NCBI RefSeq assembly: GCF_900115345.1
Contig: NZ_FOWC01000002.1
Span: 434,001-498,000 of the forward strand
DNA length: 64,000 bases
Reading direction: 5' to 3'
From: Amycolatopsis rubida
Lineage (GTDB): Bacteria; Actinomycetota; Actinomycetes; Mycobacteriales; Pseudonocardiaceae
Part shown: positions 8,369 to 16,545 of the stretch, piece by piece
Position numbering within the stretch: position 1 is the first letter of the stretch
Layout of the letters: the number at the start of each line of letters is the position of its first letter
Notes under the pieces: model-generated
The model's input: the letters and a program-made list of their open reading frames with translations, nothing else
Databases searched by the model: none
What the model was told of the DNA's origin: nothing
Program-made: the position numbers and the translations under genes

Positions 8369-9193
8369 ATGACGCCTCCGGGCCGGCTCGCGCTGACGGC
8401 CAGCCCCCTGGTCGCCGGTGCGCTCAAAGCACTGCAAATCGCCACCGAACTGCCGGTCGCGATGGGCGGGCCGGTGTCGGCGGCTTCCCGTTCGCATGTC
8501 ATCGACCAGCTGCGCGGCACCACGACCCGGTCGTTGCAGCACGTGCAGGTGGACACCGGAGCCGGGCTCGGCGGCAAGGCGGTGGCACTGGCCCGGCCGT
8601 CGACGGTGGTCGACTACCTCAGCGCACAGGGCATCACGCACAAATACGACCACGCGGTGGAACCCGAACGGCTGCGCGCGATGGTGGCGCTGCCGGTGCG
8701 TGTCGGCGAGACCACGCGCGCGGTGCTGTACGCGGCCTCCCGGGACTCGATCACGTTCGGCGATCGGTTGCTGCACGCGGCGACCGCGGTGGCGACGCGG
8801 CTGGGACGCGACATCGAGGTCGAAGAGGAAGTGCAGCGCCGGCTGGCCACGCCGACGGCCGTTCCCGCTGCCGAACGCGGCGACCTGCATGCCGAACTCA
8901 CCGCGATCGCCGGGTCGATCACCGACGAAACCGCCCGGCAGCGGCTGCTGGCGGTCTGCGAACGGCTGCGTCCGGAGCTGGACCTGCCGGGCGTCGCGCT
9001 GACCCCGCGCGAGGTCGACGTACTGCGGCTGGTCAGCGAGGGCTGCACGAACGACGAGATCTCCGACCGGCTCGGCCTGCTGCCCAACACGGTCAAGTCG
9101 TATCTGAAGCACGCGATGCGGAAGCTGGCTGTGTCCAACCGGGTGCAGGCGGTGAACCGGGCACGTGCCGCCGGGCTGCTGCGGGCCCCGTGA
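8369..9193 (+). CDS. GAF-domain LuxR-type transcriptional regulator
   Basis: A 274-residue regulator. The N-terminal 150 residues have GAF-like features (AGLGGKAVALARPSTVVDYLS, LRAMVALPVRVGETTRAVLYAASR). The C terminus (about 208-270) is a LuxR helix-turn-helix: LTPREVDVLRLVSEGCTNDEISDRLGLLPNTVKSYLKHAMRKL, written here as positions only for the complete motif. This layout matches RamA-like acetate/fatty-acid regulators of Corynebacteriales. It is followed by a decayed VOC gene and an acyl-CoA ligase, so control of acyl activation is plausible but inferred. ATG at 8369 is preferred over GTG at 8363 because of AAGCGGGA upstream. Confidence 0.8.
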   Translation: MTPPGRLALTASPLVAGALKALQIATELPVAMGGPVSAASRSHVIDQLRGTTTRSLQHVQVDTGAGLGGKAVALARPSTVVDYLSAQGITHKYDHAVEPERLRAMVALPVRVGETTRAVLYAASRDSITFGDRLLHAATAVATRLGRDIEVEEEVQRRLATPTAVPAAERGDLHAELTAIAGSITDETARQRLLAVCERLRPELDLPGVALTPREVDVLRLVSEGCTNDEISDRLGLLPNTVKSYLKHAMRKLAVSNRVQAVNRARAAGLLRAP

Positions 9194-9434
9194 GTCGACT
9201 GAGCGGCGTCACGATCGATTGCGCCGCTGGCCGGCTTCTGCAACGCGCTTCTCGCCCGACGTTCCAGCGCGTCCCCGAACCGAAGCGCGGCAAGGTGGAC
9301 AGCAAGCGCGAGCGCGGATCGAACAGCTGGGCGGGCAGTGGACCGGCGTGCGCCACGACTACCCCGGAGAGGACGTCGCGCTGGTGCTGACCGACCCCGA
9401 GGGGCACGAATTCTGCATCGTCGGCTACCTCTGA
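9190..9434 (+). pseudogene. Decayed VOC/glyoxalase-like gene
   Basis: In one frame the region opens VSRLSGVTIDCA, the usual first strand of a VOC (glyoxalase/bleomycin-resistance) protein, and then jumps to FQRVPEPKRGK, a mid-protein motif. In another frame it ends IEQLGGQWTGVRHDYPGED followed by a typical VOC C-terminal strand ending HEFCIVGYL. About 40-50 internal residues are missing and the two halves are out of frame. The first codon overlaps the stop of the LuxR gene, so the intact ancestor was probably co-translated with it. Confidence 0.8.
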
Positions 9435-9445
9435 AGTCCCGTTGG

Positions 9446-9473
9446 CCGGACACCCTCCATGTGGGGTGGCCGG
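9446..9473. terminator. Stem-loop after VOC remnant
   Basis: CCGG-A-CACCC pairs with GGGTG-G-CCGG around an 8-nt loop: nine pairs with one A-G mismatch. It lies between the VOC remnant and the acyl-CoA ligase and may end transcription from the LuxR gene. No T-run. Confidence 0.35.
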
Positions 9474-9540
9474 ATTCAGTGCGGCGAGCGAAAATCACCC
9501 GCGCGGGCAGTGCGGCCCGCTGACGCGAAGGGATCGGCAC

Positions 9541-11067
9541 GTGTTCTACAGCCTGAGTGTCCGCGATTTCCTCGACCGCGCCGAAACGGTGTATCCGGAC
9601 CGGGTCGCGGTGGTGGACGAACCGGCGCAGCCCGCGCCGTCCTGGGGCTCGGTGACCTACCGCGAGCTCGCCCGCCGCGCCCGCGCGCAGGCGGCGAACC
9701 TCGACGCGCTCGGCGTTCCCGCTGGCGGCCGGGTCGCCGTCGTCTCGCACAACTCCGCGCGGCTGCTGACGTCGTTCTTCGGCGTCTCCGGCTGGGGCCG
9801 CGTCCTGGTGCCGGTGAACTTCCGCCTCGCGCCCGCCGAGGTGCGCTACATCGTCGAGCATTCCGGTGCCGAGGTCCTGATGATCGACCCCGAGCTGAAA
9901 CCGTTGCTGGACAGCGTAACCGCGAAACACGTGTTCGTCCTCGGCGAGGACGACGACAAGATCTGGGGCGGCGACGGCGAACCGCGGCCGTGGTCCGCCG
10001 ACGAATCCGCGACCGCGACGATCAACTACACCTCGGGCACCACCGCGCGACCGAAGGGCGTCCAGCTCACGCACCGCAATTTGTGGCTCAACGCAACGAC
10101 TTTCGGCCTGCACACCACGCTCAGCGACAACGACGTCCTGCTGCACACGCTGCCGATGTTCCACGCGAACGGCTGGGGCATGCCGTACGCGGTCACCGGT
10201 GTCGGCGGGCGGCACATCGTGCTGCGCAAGGTGGACGGAACCGAAATCCTGCGCCGCGTGCAGGAACATGGCGTGACGATCATGTGCGCCGCCCCCGCCG
10301 TCGTCACCGCGGCCCTGGACGGCGCCGCCGCCTGGGACGGCGAAATCCCCGGCCGCGACCGAGTCCGCATCGTCGTGGCCGGCGCGCCGCCACCGACCCG
10401 CACCATCGAACGCGTGCGCGCCGAACTCGGCTGGGAGTTCATCCAGATCTACGGCCTGACCGAGACGTCGCCGCTGGTCACCGTCAACCGCTTCCGCAGC
10501 GAATGGGCCGGCCTTGACTCGCACGAGCAGGCGAAGCTCCTCGGCCGGGCAGGCGCGCCGGCACTGGGCGTCCGCGTCGCGATCGACGCCGACGGCGAGG
10601 TCCTCACCCAAAGCAACCACAACCTCGACGGCTACTGGGAAAACCCGGACGAGACTGCCCGAGTGCAAGAAGGCAACTGGTTCCACACCGGCGACGGCGG
10701 CACCTTCACCGACGGCTACCTGACCATCGCCGACCGCAAGAAGGACGTCATCATCACCGGCGGCGAGAACGTGTCGTCGATCGAGGTGGAGGACGCGCTG
10801 AACTCGCACCCGGCCGTCCGGGAGGTCGCGGTGATCGGCATCCCGGACGAAAAATGGGGCGAACTGGTCACGGCGCTGGTGGTGCCGGACGGGGCCGAGG
10901 TGACCGCGGCCGAACTGATCACGCACTGCCGCCAGCACCTGGCCGGATACAAATGCCCCAAGCGGGTGGAATTCCTCGCGGAGCTGCCGCGGACGGCTAC
11001 CGGGAAGATCCAGAAGTTCAAGCTGCGCCAGCCGTTCTGGGACGGGCGCGGGCGGCAGGTGAACTGA
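9541..11067 (+). CDS. Acyl-CoA synthetase / AMP-dependent ligase
   Basis: A 508-residue member of the ANL superfamily of adenylate-forming enzymes. It shows the P-loop-like A3 motif NYTSGTTARPKGVQLTHRN (about residues 162-180), IYGLTETSP (A5), NWFHTGDGG (A7), ADRKKDVIITGGENVSSIEVE (A8) and the catalytic A10 lysine in PRTATGKIQK. It activates a carboxylic acid as acyl-AMP and transfers it to CoA. Length fits medium-chain/aryl acyl-CoA ligases rather than the ~600-residue FadD15 type. GTG start at 9541, preceded by AAGGGA. The upstream GAF-LuxR regulator may control it. Confidence 0.88.
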   Translation: MFYSLSVRDFLDRAETVYPDRVAVVDEPAQPAPSWGSVTYRELARRARAQAANLDALGVPAGGRVAVVSHNSARLLTSFFGVSGWGRVLVPVNFRLAPAEVRYIVEHSGAEVLMIDPELKPLLDSVTAKHVFVLGEDDDKIWGGDGEPRPWSADESATATINYTSGTTARPKGVQLTHRNLWLNATTFGLHTTLSDNDVLLHTLPMFHANGWGMPYAVTGVGGRHIVLRKVDGTEILRRVQEHGVTIMCAAPAVVTAALDGAAAWDGEIPGRDRVRIVVAGAPPPTRTIERVRAELGWEFIQIYGLTETSPLVTVNRFRSEWAGLDSHEQAKLLGRAGAPALGVRVAIDADGEVLTQSNHNLDGYWENPDETARVQEGNWFHTGDGGTFTDGYLTIADRKKDVIITGGENVSSIEVEDALNSHPAVREVAVIGIPDEKWGELVTALVVPDGAEVTAAELITHCRQHLAGYKCPKRVEFLAELPRTATGKIQKFKLRQPFWDGRGRQVN

Positions 11068-11084
11068 ACCGCGCGGCGATGCGT

Positions 11085-11659
11085 GTTCACCAGGCGAGGC
11101 GCACGTCGTCCTCGCAGACCTCCCGGTCGGCCCGCCCGGCCCGAGCGTGGCGAGGCGAATGACGACGGCGGCCCCTTCGTCAGGACTGCGGGTGCCGCTC
11201 CGTTGATCTTCACCGCCGCACCGGCGAACTCGCGCGCGTAGTGGACGGTGACGGCATTCAAGGCGGTCTTGGAACTCGAATAGACCATCGACAGTTGGCC
11301 GACGTAGGCGCCTTCCTCGCCGAGCGAGCCTCGTTTGCTGGTCACGTTGACCACGCGGGGCGCGTCCGACTCGTGCAGCAGCGGCAGGAACGCACGCATC
11401 ATGCGCACGACCGCGTACACGTTCACCTCGTAAACCCGGCGCATGTTGTCAACGGTTTTCCTCGGTGGGACGAGGCAGCCGGTCGAGAGCACGAAACGTC
11501 ATCGTGTTCACCCCGGCGTTGTTGACCAGGACGTCCAGCCGCAGCGCGCGCACGTCGCCGCCGATCGACGCGGCGTCCGGCTTCGAGGTCGCGTGCGCCG
11601 AGCAGGGCAGTAAAACCCTCAGCCGCGAGCCCGATTCCCTTGGTACCGCCGGTCACCAT
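11085..11659 (-). pseudogene. Decayed short-chain dehydrogenase/reductase gene
   Basis: Reading leftward from 11659, MVTGGTKGIGLA is a perfect SDR nucleotide-binding start, but the frame is then lost. The cofactor strand LDVLVNNAG can be read only in a different frame near 11515-11545, and a third frame resumes with MRRVYEVNVYAVVRMMRAFLPLL and VVNVTSKRGSL, through the active-site YSSSK, to INGAAP, after which the C terminus degenerates. At least two frameshifts and a short N-terminal deletion are present, so no full-length enzyme can be made. It is divergent from an equally decayed MarR regulator, suggesting loss of a regulator-target pair together. Confidence 0.82.
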
Positions 11660-11699
11660 TGCGATGCGGGGCTGCCCGGAGATCGACGGCGTGGAAGGC

Positions 11700-12092
11700 C
11701 GCCGCCGAAGTGGTGCGCGCGGATCGGCGACGAGATCGCCGACGCGGCCGGATTGTCCGACCCCGAGTTCGGCCCTCGAAGACCTCGGCGGCGGGCTGCG
11801 CCAGAGTCTGCTCGCCGAATCGATGGGCTGGCATCGGAGCCGGATGTCGCATCAGCTCACGCGGATGCCGGAACGCGGCCCGCTCGTGCGCGGGACGGAC
11901 ACGACACGATCCGGCGTCCTGGTGGAAACAACCGGCGCCGGACGTGCCGCGATCAGCGCCGCCCGTCCGGTCCACGCCGCAGCGGTCAGGCGGCATCTCC
12001 TCGCCAAGATTCCGGCAAAGGACCGCCCGCGCCTGCTTTCCGCGCTGGAGACGCTCGCGGAACCGGCCGAACCGGAAGTCCGAAAGGGATGA
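11700..12092 (+). pseudogene. Decayed MarR-family regulator gene
   Basis: One frame encodes ARIGDEIADAAGLSDPEF (11710-11770), the first helices of a MarR protein. From about 11775 the next frame continues with LEDLGGGLRQSLLAESMGWHRSRMSHQLTRM, the winged helix-turn-helix, then VLVETTGAGRAAISAARPVHAAAVRRHLL, the C-terminal dimerisation helix. A frameshift near 11766-11775 separates the two, and the N-terminal helix is also out of frame. The wing is altered (PERGPLVRGTD rather than the usual RGLVRR). It is divergent from the SDR remnant. Confidence 0.78.
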
Positions 12093-12110
12093 CGGCGCGG
12101 CCCGCGAGAC

Positions 12111-12656
12111 CTAGTCGTCGGACGGCCGGTAAACCAGCCGCAGCACCCCGTTGCGGAAAGCCGTCGTGTCCTCCAGCCGGAAGTCCAGCCGCGGCCCCTC
12201 CGCGGGGAACAACCGCCGCCCCTTGCCGACCACCACCGGGTACTGCAGCAGGGTCAGCTCGTCCACCAGCCCGTGCGACAGGAGCCAGCGCACGAGTGTC
12301 GTGCTTCCGCTGGTCATGATGTCGCCGCCCGCGCCGGACTTGAGGTCCGCGATCGCCTCGCCGAGGTCGCCGCGCAGGAGGGTCGTGTTGTTCCAGTCCG
12401 CCGCGGTCAGGGTGGTGGACGCGACGTACTTCGGCACGCTGTTCATGAACTCCGCGCCCGGGTCGTCCGTGCGGCCGGGCCACGCCTCGGCGAAGCCCTC
12501 GTAGGTCACGCGGCCGAGCAACATCGCGTCGGCGTCCGCCATGCCGTCGCCCACCGCGTGTTCGAGCTCGTCGTTCCAGTACGAGAGCGACCACTGGTCC
12601 GGCGCCTCGACCACGCCGTCGAGCGAGACGAACAGGGTGGACACGATCTTGCGCAT
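12111..12656 (-). CDS. Dihydrofolate-reductase-fold family protein (RibD_C)
   Basis: A 181-residue NADPH-dependent reductase-fold protein of the YyaP/RibD_C group. It starts MRKIVSTLFVSLDGVVE, has AMLLGRVTYEGFAEAW, GDIMTSGSTTLVRWLLSHGLVDELTLLQYPVVVGKGRRLF as the cofactor and dimer region (positions about 110-150), and ends in a basic/acidic tail. Such proteins are common in actinobacteria and are annotated as dihydrofolate reductase-like, but a physiological substrate is rarely known. It lies between the MarR remnant and the LLM oxidoreductase on the minus strand; the 86-bp gap to the latter leaves room for its own promoter. Confidence 0.82.
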   Translation of the reverse strand: MRKIVSTLFVSLDGVVEAPDQWSLSYWNDELEHAVGDGMADADAMLLGRVTYEGFAEAWPGRTDDPGAEFMNSVPKYVASTTLTAADWNNTTLLRGDLGEAIADLKSGAGGDIMTSGSTTLVRWLLSHGLVDELTLLQYPVVVGKGRRLFPAEGPRLDFRLEDTTAFRNGVLRLVYRPSDD

Positions 12657-12742
12657 CGAGCGGCTCCTTGGGGTCCGGGATCGCCGACACTATGGCGCAG
12701 CCGGACCCGCCGACGCAGCCGATTGGCTCAATGCTTGGTCTG

Positions 12743-13783
12743 TCAGGGCACTTCCGTTACCAACTCGAGTGCCCGGCCCAGCGTCGCCAGCCGGTTTTCC
12801 AGGGTGTCGCCGGCCGGATACAGCCGGACCGTGTCGACACCGGCGGCGCGCCACACCTTCAGCCGCGCGCGGACCATGTCCTCGGTGCCGATCAGGGTCG
12901 TCGCGAGCACCATCTCGTCGGTCACCAGCTCGGCCGCGCCGTCGCGATCGCCGGACTGCCAGCGTTCCCGCACTTCAGCGGCGACCTCGGCCCAGCCCTG
13001 CCTGCTGTAGGCGTCGTGGTAGAAGTTCGTGCTCGCCGAACCCATGCCGCCCAGCGAAAAGGCCAGTTCCTTCTTGCGCCCGGCGACCATGGTGCGCAGT
13101 TCGTCCTCATCGGACGCGAACGCGACCTCCGCGCCTTGGCACACCACGAGATCGCCTCGGCTCCGACCTGCTTTCGCGAGCCCGGCGTCGAGGTAGCGGA
13201 AGTAGGCGTCGGCACCCTCGGGGACGAAGCTCGTGCCCAGCCAGCCGTCGGCGAGTTCGCCGGTGAGCTCCAGCATTCGCGGGGACAGCGTGGCCAGGTA
13301 GATCGGGATGTCCTCGTTCGGCGTCGTCGACAGCCGCATCGGGCGGGACTCTCCCGGCAGCGGGATCTGAAAAGCCCTGCCCGCGAAGGAGATCTTCTCC
13401 CCGGCGAAGGCACTGCGGATGATCTGCACCGTCTCGCGCATCCGGGTCAGCGGCCGCGCGAACGGCACCCCGTGCAACCCCTCGATCACCTGCGGACCCG
13501 ACGGCCCGAGCCCCAGCGCGAACCGCCCGCCGGACATCTCGGCCAGGGTGAGCGCGGCCTGCGCGAGCGCGACCGGCGTGCGCACGCCGAGCTGCATGAT
13601 CCCGGAGCCGAGCCGGATCCGGTCCGTGCGCGCGGCGAGGTAGCCGAGCACCGACGGCCCGTCCGAACCCCAGGCCTCGGCCACCCAGCATTCGCCGAGA
13701 CCCAGTTTTTCCGCCTCCAGCACGAAATCCCGGGTTTCCGGCCAACCGGACGACGCCTCGACGGTGGTGGCCGTGCGCATCAT
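12743..13783 (-). CDS. LLM-class flavin/F420-dependent oxidoreductase
   Basis: A 346-residue luciferase-like (beta/alpha)8 barrel protein. Diagnostic segments are LGLGECWVAEAWGSDGPSVLG, RIRLGSGIMQL, ARTPVALAQAALTLAEMSGGRFALGLG (positions about 70-95) and the C-terminal MVRARLKVWRAAGVDTVRLYP. In actinobacteria this subgroup generally uses F420 rather than FMN. It reduces or oxidises an unknown small molecule. Start: the tandem ATG ATG at 13778-13783, the first overlapping the TGA of the upstream SRPBCC gene (ATGA), so the pair is translationally coupled, implying a shared substrate. Confidence 0.85.
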   Translation of the reverse strand: MMRTATTVEASSGWPETRDFVLEAEKLGLGECWVAEAWGSDGPSVLGYLAARTDRIRLGSGIMQLGVRTPVALAQAALTLAEMSGGRFALGLGPSGPQVIEGLHGVPFARPLTRMRETVQIIRSAFAGEKISFAGRAFQIPLPGESRPMRLSTTPNEDIPIYLATLSPRMLELTGELADGWLGTSFVPEGADAYFRYLDAGLAKAGRSRGDLVVCQGAEVAFASDEDELRTMVAGRKKELAFSLGGMGSASTNFYHDAYSRQGWAEVAAEVRERWQSGDRDGAAELVTDEMVLATTLIGTEDMVRARLKVWRAAGVDTVRLYPAGDTLENRLATLGRALELVTEVP

Positions 13784-14292
13784 CCGGCGGCTTCCACGCG
13801 GTCCTTGATCGCGCCGAGCGTGGCGGTCATCGAGGCCTCGAACTCGCTCAGCCGGACGTGCACGATCTTCTGCTCCTTCTCCGGCATCCGCGCGATCACC
13901 TCGGTCACCCCGGAGGGCCCCGGCCCCATCTGCGCCCACTGCGTGAGCCGCGTGCCGCCGTTCTCCGGGGCGAGGGTGAACCGCCAGACCGCGGTCGGAT
14001 TGGCCGGATCGCTGACCGCCCAGGCGAAGACGCGCGGCGGCTCGCATTCGACGATGTAGGACGTGGTTTCCCAGTCGCCGCGCATCTTGTGGTGGTTGCG
14101 CCCGACGAAGGACCGTCCGAGCGCCGGCGCCGAACCCTCGTCGCGCCACTGGACCGACTGCAGTTCGCCGCTCAGCTCCGGCATCAGCGCGACGTCCGAG
14201 GCGAACCGCCACACCTGCTCGGGCGAGCCGTCGATCCACGCGTCCACCTGCACAGTCGGGGCGTCCGCGTACCGCGCGCCGGTCCACTCCAT
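13780..14292 (-). CDS. SRPBCC-family (START-like) protein
   Basis: A 170-residue SRPBCC fold protein: VQVDAWIDGSPEQVWRFASDVALMPELS is the typical first strand and helix, followed by RSFVGRNHH, YIVECEPPRVFAWAV and a C-terminal helix. These proteins bind hydrophobic ligands or act as polyketide cyclases. The ATG at 14290-14292 follows GGAGGA; the longer in-frame start at 14337 lacks one. Co-translated with the LLM oxidoreductase, so it may bind or present the oxidoreductase substrate (inference). Confidence 0.8.
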   Translation of the reverse strand: MEWTGARYADAPTVQVDAWIDGSPEQVWRFASDVALMPELSGELQSVQWRDEGSAPALGRSFVGRNHHKMRGDWETTSYIVECEPPRVFAWAVSDPANPTAVWRFTLAPENGGTRLTQWAQMGPGPSGVTEVIARMPEKEQKIVHVRLSEFEASMTATLGAIKDRVEAAG

Positions 14293-14377
14293 GCCGAGTC
14301 CTCCTCCATTGACGTCTCGACCAGCATAGTTGCGCAACTAGACTGACCCTGTCAATCGCACCGGAGGCCGGCAGCCG

Positions 14378-14881
14378 CTACTCCTGCGGCGCGAACCTCG
14401 CCTGGACGTCCGGCCGCTGCGAGAGGCGCTCCGGGAAGCCGGGCCCGCGCCGCATCCGGGTGTCGTCAGCGGACAACGGCTCGCCGCAATCCGCGCAGAC
14501 GACGGTCGCGGTCGTGTCGTGCCCGCAGGCGTCGTGGTGCAGCACGATCGGCGGGCCCGCTTCGGTGGCCAGCCACCGGTCGCCCCAGGCCGTCATCGCG
14601 GCCAGCACGCTCCAGAAATCGCGTCCCTTCTCGGTGAGCACGTAGTCGTAGCGCACCGGTTCGGCCTGGTAGGCCCGCTTTTCCAGCAAGCCCTCGTCGA
14701 CCAGCCTGCGCAGCCGGTCGGCGAGGGTGTTGCGTGCGATGCCGAGCGCCTGCTGGAACTCGTCGAAGCGGCGGACGCCGTAGAAGGCGTCCCGCAGCAC
14801 CAGCGGCGTCCACCAGTCCCCGAGCAGGTCCATGGTCCGGGCGATCGAGCACGGCCACTGCGCGAAGGAAGTGCGTTTCAT
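14378..14881 (-). CDS. HxlR-family transcriptional regulator with C-terminal Cys4 extension
   Basis: A 167-residue winged-helix regulator. WPCSIARTMDLLGDWWTPLVLRDAFYGVRRF (about residues 9-39) is the HxlR start with the conserved N-terminal cysteine (C11) that senses redox or electrophiles in characterised members. FQQALGIARNTLADRLRRLV is the recognition helix. Beyond the HxlR core the protein has about 50 extra residues with CGHDTTATVVCADCGE, which could form a small zinc ribbon. It lies just upstream, on the same strand, of the SRPBCC/LLM pair and is the obvious candidate regulator. ATG at 14881 follows GGAAG-like purines. Confidence 0.82.
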   Translation of the reverse strand: MKRTSFAQWPCSIARTMDLLGDWWTPLVLRDAFYGVRRFDEFQQALGIARNTLADRLRRLVDEGLLEKRAYQAEPVRYDYVLTEKGRDFWSVLAAMTAWGDRWLATEAGPPIVLHHDACGHDTTATVVCADCGEPLSADDTRMRRGPGFPERLSQRPDVQARFAPQE

Positions 14882-14921
14882 GACGGCGAGGATACGCCGT
14901 CCCACAGTGCAACCCAGCAGG

Positions 14922-15311
14922 TCAGACGCGATGCCCAACGGTCACGTCAACCGTGCCGGGCACTTCTTCGTGCTCGTCGCCGACCGAAAGCGTCCCGGAC
15001 GGCTCGACGAGCAGCACCACCGCGCCCCCCTTCGACGACGGCTTGTGGAACGTGCCGCGCGGGACCACGAACGCCTGTTCGCGGGTCAAAATCACGGTGC
15101 GTTCGACGCCCGCTTCGCGCAGGCCGATCTCGATGCTGCCGTCGAGAACGAGAAAGAACTCGTCGGTGTCGTCGTGCTTGTGCCACACATGCTCGCCGGC
15201 GAACCGGGCGAGGCGGATGTCGTAGTCGTTGACGTTGGCGACGATCCGAGGGCTCCACGGGGCGTCGAATCCGGCGAGCACGGCCCGCAGATCGAGGGGC
15301 TGGGTTGGCAT
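14922..15311 (-). CDS. Cupin-domain protein
   Basis: A 129-residue single-domain cupin. Motif 1 reads GEHVWHKHDDTDEFFLVLDG (about residues 39-58) with both metal-binding histidines and the glutamate; motif 2 reads FVVPRGTFHKP with the third histidine. It may be a dioxygenase, isomerase or small-molecule binder. Divergent from the GlxA-type regulator across 51 bp, so that regulator probably controls it. Confidence 0.83.
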   Translation of the reverse strand: MPTQPLDLRAVLAGFDAPWSPRIVANVNDYDIRLARFAGEHVWHKHDDTDEFFLVLDGSIEIGLREAGVERTVILTREQAFVVPRGTFHKPSSKGGAVVLLVEPSGTLSVGDEHEEVPGTVDVTVGHRV

Positions 15312-15362
15312 AGTTCGATCCTGGGCCTGGCCTCGCGCGACCGGGAGTGCTAGGAATCGCAA

Positions 15363-16328
15363 ATGTCGAAAGGATCCTCGCACCGCGTCGTGATGGTCGT
15401 CGGCGACGGCTCGAACCCGTTCGAGATGGGCGTCGCGACGGAACTGTTCGGCCTGCGCCGGCCGGAACTGCGCCGGCCGTGGTACGACTTCGCGCTCGCG
15501 GCTCCCGGCGGGCAAGCCCGGATGCACCTCGGCTTCTTCACCCTCGCCGACGTCGCGGGCCTCGATGCGGTCGAGAGCGCGGACACGGTGATCGTCCCGA
15601 ACCGGCCGGATCCAGACACCCCCGCCGACCCGGAAATCCTCGCCGCGATCCAGCGGGCGAACGCCCGCGGCGCACGGTTGATGAGCTTCTGCACCGGCGC
15701 GTTCACCCTGGCCGAGGCCGGGGTACTGGACGATCGCCGAGCCACCACACACTGGAAGTGGGCCGAAGCGTTCACCGCGCGCTACCCGCGAGTCCGGCTG
15801 GAGCCGGACGTCCTCTTCGTCGACGACGGGACCATTCTTACCGCCGCCGGAAGCGCGGCCGCACTCGACTTGTCGCTGTACGTGATCCAACGCGACCACG
15901 GCGCGGAAATCGCCACCACGGTGAGCCGCCGCCTCGTTTTCACCGGACATCGCGAAGGCGGCCAGCAACAGTTCGTGGAACGTCCGATGCCGGAGATTCC
16001 GGACGCCTCGCTCGCCCCGGTGCTGGAATGGGCTCGCCGGCATCTCGACCAGCCGCTCGCGGTCACCGACCTCGCCGCCCGCGCGTCGACCAGCGCCGCC
16101 ACGCTGCACCGCCGGTTCCGCGCCGAACTCGGCACGACGCCGCTCGCCTGGCTCACCGCCGAACGCGTGACGCTGGCCCGCCGGCTCCTCGAACGCGGCG
16201 AGCACGGCCTGGATCCCATCGCCGCCCGCACCGGGCTCGGCACCGGCGCGAATCTCCGGCTGCAACTGCGCAGGCACACCGGCCTGTCGCCGTCGGAATA
16301 CCGCAAACGATTCGGCCCGGCGGCCTGA
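15363..16328 (+). CDS. GlxA-family AraC-type transcriptional regulator
   Basis: A 321-residue regulator with an N-terminal DJ-1/PfpI-like domain (MVVGDGSNPFEMGVATELFGL; FCTGAFTLAEAGVLDDRRATTHW, about residues 102-124, with the nucleophile-elbow cysteine retained) and a C-terminal AraC/XylS double helix-turn-helix (LAVTDLAARASTSAATLHRRF and a second helix ending SPSEYRKRF). GlxA/FtrA proteins sense small metabolites through the first domain. Divergent from the cupin gene. A GATCCAC/GTGGATC inverted pair immediately follows its stop (16327-16353) and may be a weak terminator. Confidence 0.86.
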   Translation: MSKGSSHRVVMVVGDGSNPFEMGVATELFGLRRPELRRPWYDFALAAPGGQARMHLGFFTLADVAGLDAVESADTVIVPNRPDPDTPADPEILAAIQRANARGARLMSFCTGAFTLAEAGVLDDRRATTHWKWAEAFTARYPRVRLEPDVLFVDDGTILTAAGSAAALDLSLYVIQRDHGAEIATTVSRRLVFTGHREGGQQQFVERPMPEIPDASLAPVLEWARRHLDQPLAVTDLAARASTSAATLHRRFRAELGTTPLAWLTAERVTLARRLLERGEHGLDPIAARTGLGTGANLRLQLRRHTGLSPSEYRKRFGPAA

Positions 16329-16545
16329 TCCACCCGGGGTCCACAGTGGATCCGCCGAACGGATTGCTCCATTCGGCCTATTCAGTGAAATTCCGGTTAA
16401 GCCCCGGTGACCGGAACCCGCCAAAGGTTTTATGCCAGACGAACGAAAGTTGGCCGGAACGGACAGAATTCCGTCGACCCCTCACCGGATCGCGGACAGA
16501 TCCGCTAGCTTGGCCGCACACGGCAGAACGAACGGGGAGACGCGC

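Noticed and set aside
8614..10938. 774-codon minus-strand frame over the LuxR and acyl-CoA ligase genes
   Set aside because: It is antisense to two well-supported genes, and its composition follows their codon structure.
16330..16545. Possible cyclic-di-AMP riboswitch before the lytic transglycosylase
   Set aside because: The conserved ydaO core sequences are not present in this leader.
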